38,519 nt of DNA from Caulobacter sp. S45 (GCF_009765965.1 NZ_LMUL01000001.1:3226-41744); one strand, 5' to 3'; numbered from the stretch's first letter, positions 8,711-16,723 are shown. The notes: generated by a model from the letters alone, not told the origin. Program-made: numbers and translations.

Positions 8711-10438
8711 TCAGCCATGCGTATCCATCCAGCGTCGGGCCCCGGCGATATAGTCGGCCATGGCCTGGCGATGGGTCGAGAAGGTGTCGTCCACCACCGT
8801 CAGGGTGGGGATGGCGCGCTGGTCGGCCTTGATCTCTTGATCGTACAGCGAGAATCCGGCCTCGTGCACGCCGGTGGAGCCGCGCCCGGGCGCCGGGCGA
8901 CTGAGGTGCTGGTATCCGCGGACATAGGCGTCGTAGCCCGCCGGCCACGCCGGATAGCGCATCACCTGGCTCATCGGCGTGCAGGCCATCTGGGCGTCGT
9001 AGAGCATCTCGCCGATCGGTGGTTTGCCGGGGTGGCGCAGAGCCAGGTTGGCCACCAGCCGGCGGTGGCCTTCGAACATGTCGCCGTGCAGGTTGTTCTC
9101 CCACAGCCCGGCGATGTCGAGGAAGTAGCCGTCGGCGCCGAATTCCGACAGGACCGACGCAATCCTCTCCGTCAGCCACGACCGCCAGCTGTCCACGGCC
9201 AGGTTCATCACCGGGGACCAGCCCTCGCCGCGCCGATCGTTGTCCCAGTCGACCCAGTTCAAGTCGAAGGCGTCGCCGTCGATGTGACGCACGCCGGCGT
9301 CGCGATAGGGGGCGGGTTCCGGCAGGGCTAGGTTGGCCGAATTGCTGCCGAACATCGGGACGAGGTGGAAACCGAGCCTGTGGCCCTCGTCCATCAGCCG
9401 GCGGAACCCGTCCGCCCCGCCCATCCTGGGATCGGGCAGGTAGCGGGGATAGTTCCAGTAATAGCGCCCGTCCCAGGCGGGCAGGAACACCATGACCCGG
9501 GCCGGATCGACCTGGGTCGCCGTCCAGCGCAGGATTTCGCGCTGACGCGCATAGTCGTTGAAGATGTAGCCGGTCCAGTGCGCCCCGTGCAGCGCGAGCA
9601 CTAGGCCCGTGCGGCGCATCCAGTCGGGTGCGTCGGGCCGGGTTTCCCAATGCGGGATGGCGTAAGATTTCTCGACGTGGGCGAAGTGTTTGGCGGCGGC
9701 GATGTCGAAGCTGGGCTCCTTGCCGACCCGCCACAGCGCTGTCTCGATATCGGTGCTGCGGTTCCAGCCCTCGTGCTCGTGTATCAGCTCGACCCTGTAG
9801 CCTTCCGGTCCCGGCTGGAAGAAGAAGCGTGCGGGCCTGACGGCGATCTGACGTGCGGAGAGCGCCCAGACGCTGCCGTCGTCGCCCTGTAGCGCCGCCA
9901 GTGGCGTGGACATGGCGCCCTTCAGCTGCGGGTATTCGAAGATCAGTTCATCGTCCCCGTGATCGATGAACTCGCCAGCTGCGATCGACAGCTGTCCGCG
10001 CGGCAGGCCCCGCACCACCGTGGTGATGGACTTGACCGCGAAGGCGGCGCTGGCGCGGACCTTCCATTGGACCGCGCCGTCGGCGTCGCGATGGAGCTCC
10101 GCTGTCAGCCGGCCCGGCGCGGGTGTCTGGCCGCCGTCGCCCAGCAACCCCTCGCAGACGATGCGCAGGCTGTCGCCCGACCACTCCAGGCGGGTGCGAG
10201 CGGCGTCCAGGGCGTAGGCGTTCTCGAAGGTGTTGACTCGGAAGCCGAACAGCAGGCTGGCGAACGGCGCGGACGGTTCCGGGAAGTCGAACCCGAATTG
10301 GAGCGCCGCCTTGCCGCGCGCTGGGGTGTAGACGCCGCTGCGCGAGGTCAGGGGCTGTAGGCCGTCGCCGCTTGCACCGCCTGTCGCCGCGGCGGCTGCG
10401 CCTGCGGCCAGGGTTTCACGTCGTGTCAGGCTGACCAT
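8711..10438 (-). CDS. Exported TIM-barrel hydrolase (DUF6259-like, glycosidase-related)
   Basis: A 575-residue protein with a Tat-type leader (SLTRRETLAAGAAAAA). The first 250 residues look like a beta-sandwich substrate domain. From about 275 there is a barrel with GLVLALHGAHWTGYIFND, VFLPAWDGRYYWNYPRY, LGFHLVPMFGSN and FGADGYFLDIAG. D441 in the last motif is in the position of a retaining alpha-glycosidase nucleophile, and E477 (PPIGEMLYD) is an acid/base candidate; both roles are inference. The family resembles DUF6259 and GH-like proteins of uncertain substrate. ATG 10438 has ggag five bases upstream. It follows the APC permease gene by 30 bp on the same strand, so the two are probably co-transcribed. 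Confidence 0.7.
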   Translation of the reverse strand: MVSLTRRETLAAGAAAAATGGASGDGLQPLTSRSGVYTPARGKAALQFGFDFPEPSAPFASLLFGFRVNTFENAYALDAARTRLEWSGDSLRIVCEGLLGDGGQTPAPGRLTAELHRDADGAVQWKVRASAAFAVKSITTVVRGLPRGQLSIAAGEFIDHGDDELIFEYPQLKGAMSTPLAALQGDDGSVWALSARQIAVRPARFFFQPGPEGYRVELIHEHEGWNRSTDIETALWRVGKEPSFDIAAAKHFAHVEKSYAIPHWETRPDAPDWMRRTGLVLALHGAHWTGYIFNDYARQREILRWTATQVDPARVMVFLPAWDGRYYWNYPRYLPDPRMGGADGFRRLMDEGHRLGFHLVPMFGSNSANLALPEPAPYRDAGVRHIDGDAFDLNWVDWDNDRRGEGWSPVMNLAVDSWRSWLTERIASVLSEFGADGYFLDIAGLWENNLHGDMFEGHRRLVANLALRHPGKPPIGEMLYDAQMACTPMSQVMRYPAWPAGYDAYVRGYQHLSRPAPGRGSTGVHEAGFSLYDQEIKADQRAIPTLTVVDDTFSTHRQAMADYIAGARRWMDTHG

Positions 10439-10468
10439 GTGACTCCGTCGGAATGGAAGAGCGAGGCC

Positions 10469-11863
10469 TCAGTCGATCGCCCCCGGCCCCCGATGCGCCC
10501 ACATCCGGCGAGGACGTACGACGATGCGGTAGTACAGCGCCGACAGGACGACAACGACCGCGGAGGCCAGCAGGCCCTTGCGTCCATCCGCATCCAGCAG
10601 GTCGGTCAGGCCGACGCCGGCCAGGGCGGTCAGCGCCAGGATGGGCAGGACCGGAAACCACGGCATGCGATAGGGCGAATGGGCGGCGACGCCCGAACGA
10701 CGGCTGCGCAGCGCGGCGAGGCACATGCAGACATAGATGGCGGCTGTGCCGTCGCCGATCAGGATCACCAGCACCTCCAGCTTCACCAGACACCACAGGA
10801 TGGAGGTGACGCCGACCGCGAGCGTCGCAACCCAGGGCGAGTTGAAGCGAGGGTGAAGCCGCGCGAACGCGTGGCTCAGATGGCGCGGCCACGCGTGGTC
10901 GCGGCCGCTGCTGTAGAGCTGCCGCCCGCCCATCAGTGCTGAAGCGATCATGGCGTTGAACAGCGCCAGCGCGATCCCGAGGCTCATCGCCTTGGCCAGC
11001 GCTGGACCGCCGACGTCACGTATGAAGCCCAGCAGAGGCGATGGCGCGCGCATCAGCGAGGCCAGGTCCGGCGCGCCGACCAGGACCGCCAGGATGGGTG
11101 CGAGCTGGAACAGCGCCGCCAGCCCCAGCGCCCAGAACACCACCGCAGCCATGCGGCGCGGCGCATCTCGAATCTCCTCTCCGAGATAGACCACCGAGCC
11201 ATAGCCGTCGAAGGCGTAGATGGCGGCGGCCACGCCGATCCCTATGCCCGCCAGCGAGACGGGCGCTAGCCGCCCCGCGCCCGTGAGCATGACGGGATGG
11301 GTCACGAGCGCGACCGCGCCCCTATGCGCGTGGGTGAAACCCAGGAAGGCCACGACCGCCAGGGAGGCGAGCTCCAGGCTGAGGAATAGGCCTGTGACCA
11401 CCGCGTTCAGGCGCACGTTCAGGACCGAGAGGCCCATGCAGAGCGCCACCAGAGCGATGGCGACCGGTATGGGCGCCATCCCCGGGATCACGGCGTCCAG
11501 ATAGGTCGCGACGCCCAGCGCGGTCATGGCCGGGGCGATGCTGAAGGTGAGCAGGTTGAGCCCCAGCATCGCGAAGCCCCAGGCCGGCCCGAGCGCGCGG
11601 CCGACGATGGTGTATTCGCCCCCGGTTTCCGGGAACGCCGCGGCGAGCTCGGCATAGACGTTGGCGATGGCCACGCCGAGCAGGGCCGCCGCGACGAAGC
11701 AGATGAAGGTGGCCGCGCCCGCTTGGTGCAGCACGTCGGAGCCGACCACGAAGACGCCGATGCTGGGCGACAGGCCGGACAGGGTGATCAGAAGCGCCCC
11801 AACCCCGCCCATGGTGCGGGCCAAGTGGCCGCCCCCGACGCTCCGCGTCGCTTCGCCGTTCAT
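10469..11863 (-). CDS. APC family amino acid/amine permease
   Basis: A 464-residue, roughly 12-helix transporter of the amino acid-polyamine-organocation superfamily. TM1 shows the unwound-helix signature GLSPSIGVFVVG. The conserved TM2-3 region is AAAFPETGGEYTIVGRALGPAWGF, with the family's PETGGEY-type motif. TM6 has IYAFDGYGSVVYLGEEI, and a cytosolic loop carries RDAPRRM. The substrate is not evident; the FDGYGS motif is typical for amino-acid and polyamine uptake systems. The start MNGEATRS at 11863 has ggagg directly upstream; an open frame from 11905 lacks a site. It is the first gene of a two-gene unit with the exported barrel hydrolase downstream. Confidence 0.9.
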   Translation of the reverse strand: MNGEATRSVGGGHLARTMGGVGALLITLSGLSPSIGVFVVGSDVLHQAGAATFICFVAAALLGVAIANVYAELAAAFPETGGEYTIVGRALGPAWGFAMLGLNLLTFSIAPAMTALGVATYLDAVIPGMAPIPVAIALVALCMGLSVLNVRLNAVVTGLFLSLELASLAVVAFLGFTHAHRGAVALVTHPVMLTGAGRLAPVSLAGIGIGVAAAIYAFDGYGSVVYLGEEIRDAPRRMAAVVFWALGLAALFQLAPILAVLVGAPDLASLMRAPSPLLGFIRDVGGPALAKAMSLGIALALFNAMIASALMGGRQLYSSGRDHAWPRHLSHAFARLHPRFNSPWVATLAVGVTSILWCLVKLEVLVILIGDGTAAIYVCMCLAALRSRRSGVAAHSPYRMPWFPVLPILALTALAGVGLTDLLDADGRKGLLASAVVVVLSALYYRIVVRPRRMWAHRGPGAID

Positions 11864-12001
11864 CGCCCCTCCGTCCTGGCGCCCCGGCGGGCCGCGCGTT
11901 GTCACGAGCCATCAACCGATTGCGGTGCTGCTGGGGCGCCACGTGCCCTACCTCGCGTCGCCTCCGGGGTCGTCTACGCTGTCGTGGTCCTGGAAAACAA
12001 G

Positions 12002-12029
12002 AACCGCCCCGGCCGTGGCCGGAGCGGTT
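12002..12029 (-). terminator. Rho-independent terminator of tonB
   Basis: A long hairpin with arms aaccgc(c)ccggcc (12002-12014) and ggccgg(a)gcggtt (12017-12029): 12 pairs with one mismatch and a tight loop. Read on the minus strand, it is followed by cttgttttcc. It lies 25 bases after the tonB stop codon and fits an intrinsic terminator separating tonB from the permease operon. Confidence 0.8.
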
Positions 12030-12054
12030 CGGAATCAAGCTCTGGAAAGCCCGC

Positions 12055-12783
12055 CTATTTGAGCTGCCAGACGAGCGGGATGGTGACGATCCCCTGCACC
12101 GCTTGGCTTCCTTGCATGGCCGGTCTCATCTTGAACAGACGCGCGACCTTGAGGGTCGCCTCGCCAAAACCAAAGCCCACGGGGGTTTCGGAGAGCACGC
12201 GGCATCCGCTCAGTGAACCGCTCGTGGTCACCGTACACTGGATCGAGGCGCTGCCGGTCTTCTCCAGTCGCTGGGCCCGGTCTGGATAGTATTGGGCCAG
12301 GTCATCTCCGTTGGGCTGACGCACCCAGTCGGGACTGGTGATGACCGGCGGCGCGGCGTTGCGAGCGGGTTGCGCCATCGTCGGCGGCTGAGGCGGCGTG
12401 GGGTCGAGCGTGACCGGCGGCGTCAACGGTTCATCCGGTGGCTGGAGCGTCGGCTCAAACTGCAGGGGCGTCGTCGGGATCGTCGGCGTCGGCGTGAGGT
12501 GCGGGGCCAGGGACGGCGACGTGCGCGCGATCGTTGGCGGGGGTGGAGGCGGTGGCGTCAAGAGCGGATGCGCCATCGTCAGGCTCACGCCCGGATCGGG
12601 GGGAGGCGGATCGTAGTGGGGCTGGAAGTTCACCTTCCACAGATAGAAGAACAGCCCTGCGTGCACGATCACCGAGATGATGATGCCCACCATCGCGCCG
12701 GTGCTGAGTTTCTTTCGGCTTCGGCGTTCGTCCAGTAACGGGTCGTAGCGCCGATGAGGATTTCCAGCGTATTGATTGATCAT
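12055..12783 (-). CDS. tonB: Energy transducer TonB
   Basis: A 242-residue TonB, which carries proton-motive energy from ExbBD to outer-membrane TonB-dependent receptors. There is a basic cytosolic N-terminus (DERRSRKKLSTGA), a single membrane anchor at about 30-48 (MVGIIISVIVHAGLFFYLWK, with the conserved His near the membrane), then a Pro-rich periplasmic spacer at about 57-150 (PPPPDPG, PPPPPPP). The C-terminal TonB domain (about 165-242) shows YPDRAQRLEKTGSASIQCTV and a final strand GIVTIPLVWQLK. MINQYAGNPH at 12783 is chosen because gaggaagg sits just upstream. No exbB/exbD neighbours are in the window; it is a stand-alone unit with its own terminator. Confidence 0.92.
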   Translation of the reverse strand: MINQYAGNPHRRYDPLLDERRSRKKLSTGAMVGIIISVIVHAGLFFYLWKVNFQPHYDPPPPDPGVSLTMAHPLLTPPPPPPPTIARTSPSLAPHLTPTPTIPTTPLQFEPTLQPPDEPLTPPVTLDPTPPQPPTMAQPARNAAPPVITSPDWVRQPNGDDLAQYYPDRAQRLEKTGSASIQCTVTTSGSLSGCRVLSETPVGFGFGEATLKVARLFKMRPAMQGSQAVQGIVTIPLVWQLK

Positions 12784-13228
12784 ATCGCCTTCCTCGCTTG
12801 ATATGGTCCCCAACCAATCAGGGCCATGACACAGACTAAGCTTAAATCATCGGGCGAGCGCAACCTTCGGGCGAAACGTTTTTACCGGTCGAGGCATAGA
12901 CCTGCCCAATAAAGGATCAGTGCGAACGTAAAATCTGGCGCCGCTCTTCTTAGGTAGCGCTAACTTTTCCTATTCCCGCTTCCTGTCGATCCCGGCTCCC
13001 CGCGCCGACTCGGTGAGCGACATCGGAATCGGGCGCGAGGGGAGTAGAGCCGTCTTGGCGGAACGGGATGGTCGAAGCCGATCCGAAACTGGCGTATCAG
13101 CAGCCGAGCGGAGGGCCACGCGACTGGGGTGGCCGACAGTAGGGGATGAGGCGCCTGACGTATCAGCGGCTTGAGGCTGTCCATGATTGTTCCGCGCGAA
13201 GCGGCGTCACGATGTGCATCCACACCTC
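12784..13228. other. 445-bp intergenic region between divergent tonB and pth2
   Basis: No convincing gene lies here; the small open frames lack ribosome-binding sites and family motifs. Visible structure: an imperfect inverted repeat (12996-13008 with 13029-13044); a 6-bp dyad ggccac/gtggcc (13114-13119 and 13129-13134); and a 16-base direct repeat (13089-13104 and 13155-13170, described separately). The tonB-proximal part is noticeably AT-richer (12830-12960), which fits a promoter for tonB. Confidence 0.5.
13089..13170. repeat. Pair of 16-base direct repeats, each containing a dyad, upstream of pth2
   Basis: The sequence ctgRcgtatcagcRgc occurs at 13089-13104 and 13155-13170, 66 bp apart, differing only at two purine positions. 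The second copy contains ctga-cgta-tcag, a short dyad. Two similarly oriented, dyad-bearing sites ahead of a gene look like paired regulator-binding sites. The regulator is unknown. Confidence 0.45.
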
Positions 13229-13603
13229 ATGAGCGGGGCCGATCGACCGATCCAGGGCCGTATCAAGCAGGTCATCATCGTCGATCGGTCGCTGAACCTT
13301 CCGACCGGCAAACTGGCCGCACAGGTCGCGCACGCCGCCATCCTGGCGTTCCTGAAGGCCACGCCCCAACTGCAGAGGACCTGGTTCGAGACGGGGATGG
13401 CGAAGATCGTGCTGGCCTGCGATTCGGCCGAAGCCTTGCGCAAGTTGGCCGATGAAGCGGCGGCGGCGGGCCTGTCCACAGCGCTCGTGGCGGACGCCGG
13501 CCGCACCGTCGTTTCGGCCGGGACGATCACGTGTCTGGGCGTCGGTCCGGATGAAGCGTCCCGGGTCGACCTGATCACCGGGGCTTTGCCGTTGTTGAGG
13601 TGA
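13229..13603 (+). CDS. Peptidyl-tRNA hydrolase, Pth2 (archaeal/eukaryotic) type
   Basis: A 124-residue protein matching the PTH2 family (PF01981), which releases tRNA from peptidyl-tRNA dropped from ribosomes. Visible motifs in order: KQVIIVDRSLNLPTGKLAAQ, VAHAAILAFL (conserved His), WFETGMAKIVLACDSAEAL, and the hallmark DAGRTVVSAGTITCLGVGP, ending VDLITGALPLL. The length is right for the minimal family. ATG 13229 is chosen by alignment to the family N-terminus; in-frame GTG 13214 and TTG 13187 are possible and no start has a strong ribosome-binding site. The usual bacterial enzyme is the unrelated Pth1, so this is likely an accessory copy or a paralogue with a drifted role. A weak hairpin with TTTT (13603-13625) may terminate it. 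Confidence 0.85.
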   Translation: MSGADRPIQGRIKQVIIVDRSLNLPTGKLAAQVAHAAILAFLKATPQLQRTWFETGMAKIVLACDSAEALRKLADEAAAAGLSTALVADAGRTVVSAGTITCLGVGPDEASRVDLITGALPLLR

Positions 13604-13667
13604 AGCCTCCTCCAGCGATGGGCTTTTAGGGGCCGTGTCTGGATCGGGGTGCGATTTCTAGGGCCGC

Positions 13668-13780
13668 TGATCGTGCACTTCGGCGATGTAGCCGCCGGGG
13701 AACGTCAGCATCGCTGCGTGTCTGTCGCCGGAACGGTAAGGGGCGACGAGCACCGTCGCGCCAGCCGCCTTCTGGTGTCG
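13668..13780 (-). pseudogene. C-terminal remnant of a glyoxalase/VOC-like gene
   Basis: A stop-to-stop reading of 37 codons gives KAAGATVLVAPYRSGDRHAA followed by MLTFPGGYIAEVHDQRP and a TAG. The pattern (VLVAPY...FPGGYIAEVHD) resembles the final strands of a vicinal-oxygen-chelate (glyoxalase/bleomycin-resistance-like) protein. In that fold the Glu near the end is a metal ligand. A TGA at 13781-13783 interrupts the frame, and the rest of the gene is not found between here and the molybdenum hydroxylase. It looks like a decayed gene end. The family assignment rests on a short motif and is tentative. Confidence 0.45.
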
Positions 13781-13844
13781 TCACACCGCCGTCCCGCCTG
13801 AGTTCGGTTGTTCGGCCGCCCTGCACGCGTGGTGCATGGGGCAC

Positions 13845-16022
13845 CTAAGCCTTCCGCAGATCGATATTCTTCAGCGGAAGCCGTCGCACCCGCTTGCCGG
13901 TGGCGGCGAAGATGGCGTTGCAGACGGCGGGAGCTATCGGCGCCACCGAAGGTTCCCCGATGCCGCCCCACTTCTTGCCGCCGGACAGCGACATGTGCAC
14001 CTCGATCTTCGGTGTCTCCGACATCTTCAGCAGCTTGTAGGTGTTGAAGTTGGCCTGCACCGGCGCGCCGTCTTTGATCTGGATCTCGCCGTAGAGCGCC
14101 GCCGTCAGGCCATAGACCACGCCGCCTTCGATCTGCTGGGCGATCGTGTTGGGGTTGACCGCGTGGTAGCAGTCGACCGCCGCCACGACCCGGTCGACCG
14201 TGACCTTGCCATCCGCGCCGACCGTGACCTCCGCCACCTGGCCCGTCACCGTGCCGTAGGTCTCGACGATGGCGATGCCGCGACCTCGACCGGGGGGCAG
14301 GGGATCGCCCCAGTTGCCGTGCTTGGCGATGGTGTCGAGCACGCCCAGGTAGTCTGGCCGATCCAACAGCAGCGAACGCCTGAATTGGTAAGGGTCCTGG
14401 CCCGCCGCGTGCGCCAACTCGTCGATGAACGATTCCAGGAAGAAGGTGTTCTGCGAGGCGCCGACGCTGCGCCAGAACATCACCGGGATGTGGGCGTTCT
14501 TCAGCATCACGCCGACCTGGTTGTTCGGCACCTTGTAGGCGTGGGTGGCGAGCACCTCGACCGCCATCGGCTCGATCCCGCTGGGCACATCGTTGAGGCC
14601 GAGCGAGCGTAGCAACGAGCCGACCGCCACCCGCGTGTCCATCGCCGTGGGCTTGCCGTCCGCGCCCAGCACCGCCTTGAAGCGGATCGCCGCCTGGGGA
14701 CGGAAGCGGTCGCGGCGCATGTCCTGTTCGCGATGCCAGATCAGCTTGACCGGCTTGTTCACCACCTTGGCCACGGCGATGGCGTGCACCAGTTCGTCGT
14801 GCTTGCCGCGTCGGCCGAAGCCGCCGCCGAGGAATTGGTTGTGGACGTAGACGTTCTCGGGCGCGACGCCGGATTCCTTGGCGGCCAGCTTCAACACGTC
14901 CATTGGCGATTGGGTGCCGATCCACACGTCCACGCGCTCCGGCGCCAGCGTCACCGTGCAGTTCAGCGGCTCCATCGGCGCGTGCGCGAGATAGGGGACC
15001 TCGTAGAGCGCCTCGACCACCTTGGCGCCGGGCTGGGCCAGCGCCGTCGCGGCGTCGCCCTGGCTCTTGGCCGTGACCATGGGACCGTCCAGCGCGTCGC
15101 GATAGGCCTTGTCGAGCCGGGCGCTGTCCACCGTGGCGTTCGCGCCGGGCGCCCACTCGGGCTGCAGCAGGTCGAGGGCGGCCTTGGCGCGCCAATAGCG
15201 ATCGGCCACCACCGCGACGGCGTCGTCCAGCTTGACCACCGCGATCACGCCGCGAAGGCCCTTGACCGGCGCCTCGTCCACCGCCTTCAGCTTGCCGCCG
15301 AACTCGGGACAGGAGACCACGGCGGCGTAGACCATGCCGGGAACCTGGGTGTCGATACCGAACTGGGCCGAGCCGTCCACCTTGGGCAGGGTGTCGAGCC
15401 GGGGCGTCCATTTTCCGACCAGCGTGTATTGGTCGGTGGTCTTGATGTCCGGTTCGACGTCCATCTTGATCAGGGCCGCAGCTGGAGCCAGCTCGCCAAA
15501 ACGCAGGCTGCGATTGGAGATCAGGTGCAGGCACCTGCCCTTGTCGACGCTGCACTGGGTCGGATCGACCTTCCACTGCTGGGCGGCGGCGAGGCGCAGG
15601 CGCTCCCGCGCGCTGGCGCCGGCCTGCTGCATCATCTGCACCGAGGTCCGCACGCCGGAGCTGCCGGCAGTCATCATCGAGCGGTAAAGCTTGCCGCCCT
15701 CGCGCTGGTTGCGGTTGGCCGAGGCGTACTCGATGCGGACCTTGGACCAGTCGCAGTTCAATTCCTCCGCGACCAGCATGGCCAGGGCGGTCGAGGTGCC
15801 CTGGCCCATCTCCTGGTGCGGGATGCGGATGGTGATGGTGTCGTCGGGGTCGATCACCAGCCAGGCGGTGAGTTCCGGATGGACGTCCTGGCCGTCCGAG
15901 AGGTGGATGCGTGCGCTGGCCTGGGCCGCGATCGGCAGGCCGATGGTCAGGCCGCCGGCGGCGGACAGGCCGGCGAACAGCAGGGTGCGGCGGCTGGGGG
16001 CGAGGTTGGCTGGCGCGTTCAT
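13845..16022 (-). CDS. Molybdopterin-binding large subunit, isoquinoline 1-oxidoreductase type (IorB-like)
   Basis: A 725-residue catalytic subunit of a xanthine dehydrogenase-family molybdenum hydroxylase, inserting water-derived oxygen into an N-heterocycle or aldehyde. The N-terminus carries a twin-arginine signal ([15 protein letters not shown]), so the complex is probably exported folded to the periplasm. The large N-terminal lobe starts [20 protein letters not shown]. Moco-binding motifs are [12 protein letters not shown] (399-410), [20 protein letters not shown] (517-536) and [12 protein letters not shown] (689-700), with E690 the expected catalytic glutamate. The start at 16022 lies 5 bases after the small-subunit stop, with agaagg before it. 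The substrate cannot be read from sequence; relatives oxidise isoquinoline, nicotinate or aldehydes. Confidence 0.92.
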   Translation of the reverse strand: MNAPANLAPSRRTLLFAGLSAAGGLTIGLPIAAQASARIHLSDGQDVHPELTAWLVIDPDDTITIRIPHQEMGQGTSTALAMLVAEELNCDWSKVRIEYASANRNQREGGKLYRSMMTAGSSGVRTSVQMMQQAGASARERLRLAAAQQWKVDPTQCSVDKGRCLHLISNRSLRFGELAPAAALIKMDVEPDIKTTDQYTLVGKWTPRLDTLPKVDGSAQFGIDTQVPGMVYAAVVSCPEFGGKLKAVDEAPVKGLRGVIAVVKLDDAVAVVADRYWRAKAALDLLQPEWAPGANATVDSARLDKAYRDALDGPMVTAKSQGDAATALAQPGAKVVEALYEVPYLAHAPMEPLNCTVTLAPERVDVWIGTQSPMDVLKLAAKESGVAPENVYVHNQFLGGGFGRRGKHDELVHAIAVAKVVNKPVKLIWHREQDMRRDRFRPQAAIRFKAVLGADGKPTAMDTRVAVGSLLRSLGLNDVPSGIEPMAVEVLATHAYKVPNNQVGVMLKNAHIPVMFWRSVGASQNTFFLESFIDELAHAAGQDPYQFRRSLLLDRPDYLGVLDTIAKHGNWGDPLPPGRGRGIAIVETYGTVTGQVAEVTVGADGKVTVDRVVAAVDCYHAVNPNTIAQQIEGGVVYGLTAALYGEIQIKDGAPVQANFNTYKLLKMSETPKIEVHMSLSGGKKWGGIGEPSVAPIAPAVCNAIFAATGKRVRRLPLKNIDLRKA

Positions 16023-16027
16023 GCCCG

Positions 16028-16489
16028 TCACGCCTTCTGGGAGGTCAGCGCCGCGGCGCGGTGGATGGCCTTGCGGATACGGGGATAGGTGCCGCAGCGG
16101 CAAAGGTTGGTCATGCCCTTGTCGATATCCTGGTCGGTGGGCTGCGGATGGGTCTTCAGGAAGGCGGCGGCGGCCATGATCTGCCCGGACTGGCAGTAGC
16201 CGCACTGGGGCACGTCCTCGACCGCCCAGGCGAGCTGGACCGGATGGCGGCTGTTGGGCGACAAGCCTTCGATGGTGGTGATCTGCTGGCCGACGACGCT
16301 GCTGACCGGAAGCATGCAGGTGCGCTTGGCCACGCCGTCCACCTGCACGGTGCAGGCGCCGCATTGGGCGATGCCGCAGCCGAACTTGGTCCCGGTAAGG
16401 CCGAGCTCGTCGCGCAACACCCAGAGCAGGGGCGCTTCCGGCTCGACGTCGAGCTCGTGACGTTGTCCGTTGACCAACAGAGTAATCAA
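16028..16489 (-). CDS. [2Fe-2S] small subunit of the molybdenum hydroxylase (IorA-like)
   Basis: A 153-residue iron-sulphur subunit passing electrons from the Moco subunit. The plant-ferredoxin-type cluster is ligated by C38, C43, C46 and C58 ([17 protein letters not shown] and RTCMLP). The second cluster is ligated by C96, C99, C130 and C132 (QCGYCQSG and [15 protein letters not shown]). All eight cysteines are present. The start is TTG 16489, preceded by a G-rich site (gggggat). No FAD subunit is adjacent, as expected for the two-subunit Ior class; a cytochrome c electron acceptor, often encoded next to such pairs, is not adjacent either. It is the first gene of the iorAB-like operon and lies behind a large inverted repeat. 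Confidence 0.95.
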   Translation of the reverse strand: MITLLVNGQRHELDVEPEAPLLWVLRDELGLTGTKFGCGIAQCGACTVQVDGVAKRTCMLPVSSVVGQQITTIEGLSPNSRHPVQLAWAVEDVPQCGYCQSGQIMAAAAFLKTHPQPTDQDIDKGMTNLCRCGTYPRIRKAIHRAAALTSQKA

Positions 16490-16520
16490 GCAATCCCCCG
16501 ACGTTTTTTATTGCTCTATT

Positions 16521-16567
16521 TGCAAGCCGTTCCGTTGAGTGGCTAAGCTGCATAACGGAAGCTTGCA
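16521..16567. promoter_or_regulatory. Large inverted repeat upstream of the molybdenum hydroxylase operon
   Basis: The arms tgcaagc(cg)ttccgtt (16521-16536) and aacggaagcttgca (16554-16567) pair over 14 positions with a two-base bulge, around a 17-base centre. The element is 32 bp upstream of the TTG start of the small subunit, in an AT-richer patch that would hold the promoter. Symmetry, length and position fit an operator for a dimeric regulator controlling substrate-induced expression. No regulator gene is adjacent. A transcribed hairpin in the leader is the alternative. Confidence 0.55.
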
Positions 16568-16634
16568 TGGCATCTAGATTGACCAATGCACGCTAACCGT
16601 GCCTGGCTTCGCCGTCCATAGATGCGGGAGGCGT

Positions 16635-16657
16635 CGAGCGGATTTTAAACCCGCTCG
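16635..16657 (-). other. Third hairpin downstream of the Asp-box protein gene
   Basis: A perfect 7-bp stem, cgagcgg (16635-16641) with ccgctcg (16651-16657), flanks an A/T-rich 9-base loop. It is the distal member of a row of three hairpins between the Asp-box gene end and the iorAB promoter region. It could be a backup terminator or, by its loop, part of the promoter region. Confidence 0.4.
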
Positions 16658-16670
16658 AACACCCGACAGA

Positions 16671-16697
16671 GTCCGCCGCTTGCTGTGAGCGGCGGAC
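16671..16697 (-). terminator. Strong hairpin after the Asp-box protein gene
   Basis: A perfect 10-bp stem, gtccgccgct (16671-16680) and agcggcggac (16688-16697), with a 7-base loop. It is the second hairpin met by transcripts leaving the 1080-residue protein gene. No T tract follows on either strand, so it may act as an mRNA 3'-end stabiliser or a Rho-assisted terminator. Confidence 0.55.
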
Positions 16698-16701
16698 CTA
16701 C

Positions 16702-16723
16702 GCCCACCCGAGAGGAGGTGGGC
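16702..16723 (-). terminator. First hairpin after the Asp-box protein gene
   Basis: A 7-bp stem, gcccacc (16702-16708) with ggtgggc (16717-16723), and an 8-base loop, starting 25 bases after the stop codon of the upstream gene. It lacks a clear T tract and works, if at all, together with the stronger hairpin next to it. Confidence 0.5.

Noticed and set aside
12960-13223. Small 87-codon frame on the minus strand in the tonB-pth2 gap
   Set aside because: It is Arg/Ser/Pro-rich with no start signal and no family similarity; the region looks regulatory.
16635-16723. Repeated hairpins considered as a CRISPR or integron-type array
   Set aside because: The three stems have different sequences and spacing, and there are no cas or integrase genes.
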